A DNA stretch of 64,000 bases from Streblospio benedicti (taxonomy: Eukaryota; Annelida; Polychaeta; Spionida; Spionidae): the NCBI GenBank assembly GCA_019095985.1, contig CM032661.1, positions 20,161,260 to 20,225,259 of the forward strand. The letters run 5' to 3'. Positions 58,901 to 64,000 of this stretch are shown here, piece after piece. The first letter of the stretch is position 1. Each line of letters opens with the position of its first letter. The notes below the pieces were generated by a model. It was not told the origin of the DNA. It was given only the letters and a program-made list of their open reading frames with translations, and made no database searches. Both the position numbers and the translations under genes were made by a program.

Positions 58901-61900
58901 TAGCTTTCGAACGTACATTTTTTCATTACTAAACATTCTACAATGTTTTGTGAAATTCTTCATGAGAGCGATCCCGTGATTTGTCTCAGTATTAATATTA
59001 AACAATAGAAATGTAGAAATTTTAATCATGTGCTCATGTTTCAGTAATCCGCTCTGGTGACTACTACATGTTTGACGATGACACAGATGAAGACACAGAA
59101 ACAACTGATACACTCAGTGACCGTGGCGATGACCCTGATGACCTTGATTCGCTGGAGGGTGCCACAGACAAGATTGATCCACTCATGGTGTGTATCCCTT
59201 CAGTCTCTTTACTAGATATTCTGTGTTCAGTTTTGTGCTAAGAGCCAAATGATTGTGATCGGTTATATGAACTTAATGTGAATACATGTACTGATTGTCC
59301 TCCCTTACCTTCTGTTTTTTATACTTTCATTAAAAGTCCATCCGGCTGCGTAATAAAAGTTGTTGATTTTTTGCATACAAATAGAATAGGCAAGGGATGT
59401 GCAAAATGACTGTGACTCGATAATAATAAACAACATACCGGTACATGTACTTAACACCCATGTATAGAGTCCCAGTTTTGTGCCTGTAGTTCTAGAGTGT
59501 TTGCTCCAATGGCTTTTTGCAATTTGTGCATACTCATTGCTTCAATTGGTCTTCATACATAAAAGACGTCAAATGTATGAGTTGTACCAGGGATGATTTT
59601 GAATTCTTTTAAATGCAGCAACCAGTCACCTCGAGTTTCCACAATAATGCTTTATTTCCTTAGCTGTATGGCTAATAGTAATTATGTTCTGTGCACATGT
59701 TTTGAAGCACACCACCTTTTAGAGCATTTAATCAGTACCTGATATAGCATTTGATCAGTACCTGATTTGTTATGAAGCATAATAAAAGTCATGTTCCTAT
59801 AGTTTTGCACTCACTGCTTAGTCCATGCATGATCTTATAAGCAATGCTGTTATTACCAGGATAAAGATGACGAAAAACGCACTTCGTTCTATGATGTTGT
59901 CAAACTGATGGTAAGTGCCTCTCCACTGCCCCATCAACAAGTAACTAGGCAGAAGCAGATGTGATTCTCAAAATTACAACAAGTTAGGGGATGTTTTGCT
60001 TATTTCTGAGGTTTTTATACATTGTATTGACTTACGAATTAGATATCTTGGGAGGAGAGTACTGAAACGTTGTTACTCTAAGCCTGAAATGATTGCAATA
60101 CATGACCTTAGCAGGATTTGCTAAGAGCTCTTTGGATCACTATGTAGGCAAATGTAACATGGTTTTGATTGCTTAGCAAACGGGCTGTAGTGATTGGTGT
60201 CATTGTTTTAAACTTTTGCTGAGGTGATGTGATGTATTCTAATTCAGAATTAGGAGTAATGGCATATTTATAATGATTTTAGTTTACACAATCAAGCATA
60301 TTGATTGATATAAAAAGAACTAACTCTAAATGGACTGGACCCAAGCTTTTGCCTAGCTGCTTTGTAATTTCCCCATAACATTGTCGTCATACCCAACCTT
60401 GTGACTAGATGCTAGATACTAGATGCTAGAATATGTTTTGACCATTTCGCTTTTTTTGATTCTAATGCACATGTATAGTTTGCATTTGCAGTGAATATTT
60501 TTTTTTTAGCTCTCCTGTTATTTTATCTCATGACAAGACAGACAGAAACATGCAACTTTTACAAGTTTTCTACACAGTAATATTTGCTATTGTGAATACT
60601 ATATAATGAAGAAATGTACTGTTGTATGCCAGTGAACGTTCCAAATCTACTTTGTTTTGAGTGATAAAAACTTAGTGCTTCATGTGAAGGTGGATATGTG
60701 GTGTTTGACCAAGCCAATCTTCTGAGAGCAATTGTAATCTCTTGCTAAAGGAGCTTGACATGGCCAGCCTTGAATCGTGTCTCCATGATCACAATCTGAA
60801 ATTGTTCGAGCACATGGAGAGATTCGAAGCTTGATCAACCAAACTTGCTGTGCTGAGAACTACGAAGTCTGGTTAACCCCTTAAAACTTGGGAGGAAACA
60901 TTTCAAGATAATACTCAGTCAAAAATATATGTGTCCTGAAAAATCCAGCATCAATAAACGATGTCTTTTCCATTGGAAGTGAAAGGAAAATAAGACTCAT
61001 GTTTTTCACTTTTAATATTTCTTACACCTTTCAAAATACCATGCTGTCTTGTTAACTAATATACGAGGTCACGTGAGGTTGCATATTGGAATTATTTTCA
61101 CCAGGCGTACCATGGATTTCCAACAGCAGACGTTCCAGTTAATATTGGCGAGATAGGCTGCTTCTTACATGTATTGTGCAGTTACGTCTGACGAAAATCA
61201 TTCTATTTACATTACGTGCCCTCTCTTGCTTTGATGGGTTTTTAGCCGGCTTTTTATGGCATGATATTTAAATTGCTCTAGATATTCTAATATGCTTGGT
61301 AAATGAAAGATACTTTCAGAATGCACAAAACATATAATGTTCGGCCAGTGAGCATAACCTTTAATTAAAACCTGCTACTGTGGAAAGTGATGATCTTTGA
61401 CAGGAATGATGGTGATGAATGATTGAATGGTATTGGTTTTATGATATACATGTATTGTGTGCAGTAGGGGTTCCAATATAATTTGCTTAGCTCCAATGTT
61501 AGACTATGGAGCTTGCTCATTCAAAGGCACAACCTCAACACCATTATACAGCAAATATCTCTGACACAGAGTATTTTCTTTTATACCTCAAAGTTTTCGG
61601 GGATGTTTTTTAAGTGTTTTGTTTTGTTATTTCCTTTAAGCAATTGCACTTTATGCTGCGAATCCAAGAGCTCAAAGCCAGTCATTAACATTTACATTGA
61701 TGTGTTGGCCATTTTAACCAGTTCATTCAAAGGCTCTGCATGTACATGGATAGAAGAACAATGGTTTAAGTGATTGCTTTACTTCTCAGCCTTTAGTGAC
61801 CCACTTTACCCAGCATCGACCTGAGGGCAGGAGGCCCAGTTTCTATGATGTTGTTAAGCAGGTGGTAAGTGGGAATGTGGTGACACCAGCTTGTGAATCT

Positions 61901-63492
61901 CTGTGGTCAAAATCATGAATAATGCCACTAAATCTACTTTAACTCAACAAATCATGCATTGAGTTCACTACTAATCTTACTTTCTTAATGTATTATTGTT
62001 CAAAAATTAATTTGTTTGTATGGAAAACAATGAAAGCTTGCACTCTTTTTGAAGTCTATTGATACATGGTACAAGATTCAATGATTTTTTTTCTTCTCAC
62101 CATGATAGTCATGTTGACATATTATCTTTTTCTTCTTTCATGTAAATTTTTCACTCTCATATTGTAAGCTGTTATATGTTGTTAAAAATTGCATGTATGC
62201 TGCAATTACCAAAAAGATTGAAGCCGGCATATATTTGAGTTTTTCATATTTTTTTTCATTCAAACATCTTATAAAAATACTAATAGCATAGTTTTGTGCA
62301 TAATCTTCTACTTATTTTTTTAATGCGTCTTGTCTTGTGATTCTACTCATTGTTGTAATTTTTAGAAGATTTTTTTTTAAACTGTTCTCATTACTATATT
62401 ATGTGTTAATGCTTATTATTCTTAATGACAATATGGTCATGTAAAACTTTCAGAATTATAAAGTATCGAAAAGTAAACTAAAATACAAAGTAAAGGTATT
62501 GTCAAATTTATTTTTAGGGTCTGGGAGTATTTTGAAAATTATGCTTTTTGGTTTCTTTCAAATTTTAAAAATGCTTTCATCTAACTCGCACACTTTTTAT
62601 GATCTATGTTTTGTCAATGATTCTTTTTTTTTCATTAAAATTCATTCATTGTAAATATAAAGATTTTAAAGGTATTTATTAGAGGCATGTATCCTTTATA
62701 GACCATTATTAAGTAGAAAATGTTGAATAAGTAGGAATTTGAAAATCAATTGGCAATATTTCCTTGCCAAGTAACATGCACTAACTCCATAGGAGTAAAT
62801 ATTGGTTTCGTAGTTTGACCATTGGTATTCTGAAGCAAATGTAAGTTGTAGTGTCCTACAAGTACATGTAAACTATACCTAAGTTATTACCTTAATATGA
62901 AATTAATACATGAAAAGAGTTAATCGTGCTTATGTACTTCTGTTGTATGAGAAAAACAACAACAAGAGAACATAAAAGTGTTCAATACTGACTCCCTAAC
63001 ACAAGATATAATATTTAAGCATTGAAAAAGTTTATCGTCAGATTATTACCATGAAAAAAACCCACGCAAATAGCACAAAGTGTTTGATATCCATTCAGAA
63101 AATTAAACTATGTGCCTGTCAACTTAAAATATTTTCATTTTCTCAGGATTCAGGAGTATATTATAGCTTGCCTTCAGTTAAATATTTACACAATTCACTC
63201 ATTCTAAAACAGGTGTTCATTTTACCATCGAGAGAAAATAAAAAACACTGTCCCTTACAATGTGTGTGATTAATAAAATGTTTGGCTTGATTTTTAGTTA
63301 ATTAACACTGCAATGAGAGAGGGCACCAAGGAGGCCCTTAACACTGTCGATCGCCAGAGCAGTGTGGATGGCCGCAGATCCTCAAGCTCTGGATTCCGCA
63401 CGCCACGTACATCATTCGTTGATCGCCTGTCAGTTTCCGAGTCTGTGAAATCACCACGTTCACCAAGGATATCCAATACACTAGAAGAGGAG
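34787..63492 (+). CDS. PIEZO: PIEZO mechanosensitive cation channel, N-terminal two thirds
   Basis: Thirty-eight exons give about 1,707 codons; the gene runs off the right edge. PIEZO proteins are very large trimeric plasma-membrane channels that open on membrane stretch and pass cations including Ca2+. The sequence reads from the start Met through the blade's repeated four-helix units into the cytosolic region past the beam. Motifs identical or nearly so to vertebrate PIEZO are VWSITYHSWLTF, LFYKFGLEICF, CLGVPPGLCWDYPW and TTRISLFCMGYL. The pore module, cap and C-terminus lie outside. Start: ATG at 34787 gives MPSGKVAACFLLFRLLLPLA, which aligns with the hydrophobic N-terminus of human PIEZO1. 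Exons are listed in the block entries. One exon (41182-41303) needs one extra base to stay in frame. Orthology to PIEZO1 versus PIEZO2 is not meaningful for a single invertebrate gene. Confidence 0.97.
36183..36340 (+). mobile_element. MITE, GACCACC family, in PIEZO intron 4
   Basis: ACAGTAGAACCTCTCTAGTA at the left and an inverted, diverged end near 36340 (GAGGCTCTATTGTAT). An internal CAAGTGGTCTCAATAGAG-type motif repeats the family word. Starts 36 bases after exon 4. Confidence 0.7.
38504..42891 (+). CDS. PIEZO: PIEZO exons 9-14
   Basis: Exons 38504-38695, 40493-40579, 41182-41303, 42021-42287, 42466-42637 and 42835-42891, residues 368-667. Exons 9-10 are a cytosolic loop, Ala/Ser/Arg-rich then acidic. 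Exon 9 may instead stop at 38641 (CAG|GTACTG), also in frame. Exon 11 contains SPLESV and IMKQSYISALIIMM, then exon 12 VWSITYHSWLTFVYLMSACI. Exon 11 has an apparent one-base frame break near 41217-41222. Exons 13-14 end a membrane unit (LAFWVTLRQYMREKAFSQL) and start a hydrophilic linker. Confidence 0.9.
38696..40492 (+). other. PIEZO intron 9
   Basis: A 1.8-kb intron with a C-run near 38789-38801 and the inverted-end element at 39484-40231. The hydrophobic frames between 38800 and 39470 are AT-rich chance frames. Confidence 0.65.
39484..40231 (+). mobile_element. Non-autonomous TIR element, ACGACCATC family, copy 2
   Basis: TACCATAGACGACCATCTAA at the left is mirrored by TTAGATGGTCATCTATGGAA at the right. 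A secondary hairpin lies inside at 39787-39935 (GGAAGCTTTCACGTTGTCAC and its inverse), probably a nested MITE. No coding frame. Confidence 0.75.
43454..46998 (+). CDS. PIEZO: PIEZO exons 15-21
   Basis: Exons 43454-43593, 43987-44135, 44425-44571, 44911-44943, 45368-45505, 45689-45739 and 46856-46998, residues about 667-933. Exons 15-17 are a membrane unit: KYWIFVCAAMFLVM, AIYVFWWVVIFYSMVVL and LEDIGLEQFPTATLFATLL, parallel to human KYWIYVCAGMFIVV and LGDLGLEQFSVSELF. Exons 18-21 are a hydrophilic linker. Exons 18 (33 nt), 19 (138 nt) and 20 (51 nt) are multiples of three in the same phase, so each could be skipped without frame loss. Confidence 0.9.
47449..50696 (+). CDS. PIEZO: PIEZO exons 22-28
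   Basis: Exons 47449-47600, 48272-48427, 48941-49072, 49259-49459, 49920-50121, 50319-50420 and 50534-50696, residues about 934-1303. Key strings: VHITKVVMFTIFFCCLVE, MNLVFVVLLLVGIPIPQL, VWAGVVILAKMTYQLRLV, LFYKFGLEICF, VWPGYIMVLIIILALQYL, LGVPPGLCWDYPW and VCLQWRVFYMEKNGEW. All have close counterparts in human PIEZO1 in the same order. Exon 24 carries two N-glycosylation sequons (NCS, NDT) in an extracellular loop. Confidence 0.95.
49869..49909 (+). repeat. GATT microsatellite next to PIEZO exon 26
   Basis: About ten slightly imperfect GATT units ending 10 bases before the exon 26 acceptor. They occupy the place where a pyrimidine tract is normally found. Confidence 0.85.
50965..50979 (+). 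CDS. PIEZO: Candidate PIEZO 15-nt microexon
   Basis: A strong acceptor (TTTCTTCTTCAG) precedes 15 bases, CTACATAGACCACTG, and a GTAAAC donor. Fifteen bases keep the frame between exons 28 and 29 and would add five residues with a Tyr-Ile-Asp-His core, in a loop. Not proven; needs transcript support. Confidence 0.35.
50980..52353 (+). other. PIEZO intron 28, distal part
   Basis: AT-rich with a short tandem duplication at 52155-52226. Nothing else recognisable. Confidence 0.6.
52155..52226 (+). repeat. 36-bp tandem duplication
   Basis: Two nearly identical copies of a unit containing GATAGATTGTTTAATCATCA, period 36. Confidence 0.9.
52354..56732 (+). CDS. PIEZO: PIEZO exons 29-34, last blade units and beam start
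   Basis: Exons 52354-52539, 52657-52714, 53333-53432, 54295-54372, 55989-56151 and 56569-56732, residues about 1304-1552. Strings YMFWVTLIIVFIAGTTRI, CMGYLVGCFFFLWFG, GLTWDAICFVFLLLQLRVY and KSHYFRHVV fit the end of a membrane unit. Exon 34 is a charged helix (FNKVERMKQGEQAVLSGIKR, then KMEKIKHRQERLQEKA) that aligns with the beam-forming segment of PIEZO1. Exon 32 (78 nt) is frame-neutral and Ala/Thr-rich. Confidence 0.93.
56733..59044 (+). other. PIEZO intron 34
   Basis: Apart from the MITE at 57431-57779, nothing recognisable in 2.3 kb of AT-rich sequence. Confidence 0.6.
57431..57779 (+). mobile_element. MITE, GACCACC family, with an insertion
   Basis: Left end ACCAGAACCTTCAATTAAGA with CTACCTCTCTATTAAGACC; right end TTTATAGAGAGGTTATACTG. 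At about 350 bp it is twice the length of the other copies, because roughly 200 unrelated bases (about 57490-57690) lie within. In PIEZO intron 34. Confidence 0.6.
59045..63492 (+). CDS. PIEZO: PIEZO exons 35-38, cytosolic linker after the beam
   Basis: Exons 59045-59187, 59860-59910, 61790-61864 and 63298-63492, residues about 1553-1707. Exon 35 has IRSGDYYMFDDDTDEDTE, parallel to human IHSGDYFLFESDSEEEEE. Exons 36 and 37 share SFYDVVK. Exon 38 is Ser/Arg/Pro-rich (FVDRLSVSESVKSPRSPR) and looks like a phosphorylated linker. All start and end in phase 0. The next exon is off the window. Confidence 0.88.
60904..61362 (+). repeat. 520-bp interspersed repeat, copy C
   Basis: Best-preserved relative of copy A: AAGATAATACTCAGTCAAAA, TCTTTTCCATTGGAAGTG, ATGCTGTCTTGTTAACTAA and GGCCAGTGAGCATAACC occur in the same order. 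It lies between the paired exons 36 and 37 of PIEZO. Confidence 0.65.
61865..63297 (+). other. PIEZO intron 37
   Basis: A 1.4-kb AT-rich intron with nothing recognisable. Confidence 0.6.
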
Positions 63493-63790
63493 GTCAGTAG
63501 AGAAAGTCTGTCATTTTAAAAGCATTATCAGTAACATAGTCTCTTAAAAATCCAATCGGTAGCATAGCTTCCTATGTACAGTAATCAAACTCTATTCATA
63601 ATGGGTCATGTCATCAGGAGTGTTAAGAATACTGGTGGGTTATTGCTTGTATTCAGATGGGATCTTCGGATGTGGGTGTTCATAATAATTATGATGTTTA
63701 TGGAAAGAAGAAAAACTGAATCAAAAAGTATTGGTTTATGAAATAATGGTTGTATAAGGAGTCAAGGACAACCATACTCATGTGCCGCAT

Positions 63791-64000
63791 CCACACTCAA
63801 CCACACATAGACACTTCATTCTGCCACACATATAACTACACATAGACACTCCCTTCTGCCACACGACCTCACATAGACTCTTCATTCTGCCACACATACA
63901 AGCACACATAGACACTTCATTCTGCCACACATACAACCACACATAATCACTTCATTCTGCCACACATACAACCACACATAGACACTTCATTCTGCCACAT
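63791..64000 (+). repeat. 35-bp minisatellite, runs off the right edge
   Basis: About six copies of a 35-bp unit containing CACACATAGACACTTCATTC and CTGCCACACATACAAC, with small differences between copies. It is in the PIEZO intron after exon 38. Confidence 0.9.

Noticed and set aside
63791-64000. Regularly spaced repeats that could suggest a CRISPR array
   Set aside because: The units are directly tandem with no unique spacers, and the genome is clearly eukaryotic.
1-64000. tRNA genes, rRNA, LTR or virus-like elements and toxin genes
   Set aside because: Looked for box-B-like words, paired long terminal repeats and reverse-transcriptase or capsid motifs by eye; none found. A profile search could still find short or diverged cases.

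Overview
The window is nuclear DNA from an intron-rich invertebrate animal. The genes have many short exons with GT-AG introns, on an AT-rich background crowded with small DNA-transposon remnants. The gene set, which includes a cilium/sperm-type TSNAXIP1, fits a marine bilaterian such as a lophotrochozoan or an invertebrate deuterostome. The sequence alone does not settle the phylum. There is one assembly gap of 100 N at 33382-33481.

Layout: (1) 361-15369, minus strand, a RANBP9/RANBP10 orthologue (SPRY, LisH, CTLH and CRA regions) in nine visible exons; its last exon or exons lie off the left edge. (2) 15370-16319, a 950-base region between the start codons of two divergent genes. (3) 16320-23167, plus strand, TSNAXIP1 in 17 exons, complete (727 codons). 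(4) 23168-26155, an intergenic stretch holding a fragmented interspersed repeat and a long CATA microsatellite. (5) 26156-30121, plus strand, CYHR1 (ZTRAF1) in five exons, complete (282 codons). (6) 30122-34786, a very AT-rich downstream and intergenic stretch with the gap. (7) 34787-63492, plus strand, a PIEZO mechanosensitive channel gene: 38 exons covering about 1,707 codons from the start codon. The pore-forming C-terminal part lies off the right edge.

The genes do not form a pathway. The most informative context is the head-to-head RANBP9/10 - TSNAXIP1 pair, which has the same arrangement as human RANBP10 and TSNAXIP1 on 16q22.1 and so looks like very old microsynteny with a shared promoter. 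A near-consensus RFX X-box sits inside an inverted repeat in that promoter.

Introns and spacers carry several families of non-autonomous terminal-inverted-repeat elements, including two hAT-like insertions with visible target duplications, one at a site whose empty form is present nearby. Within PIEZO, points of interest are an apparent one-base frame break in exon 11, a candidate 15-nt microexon, a duplicated small exon pair and a series of frame-neutral linker exons. I found no virus-like element, no toxin gene and no convincing new molecular system.
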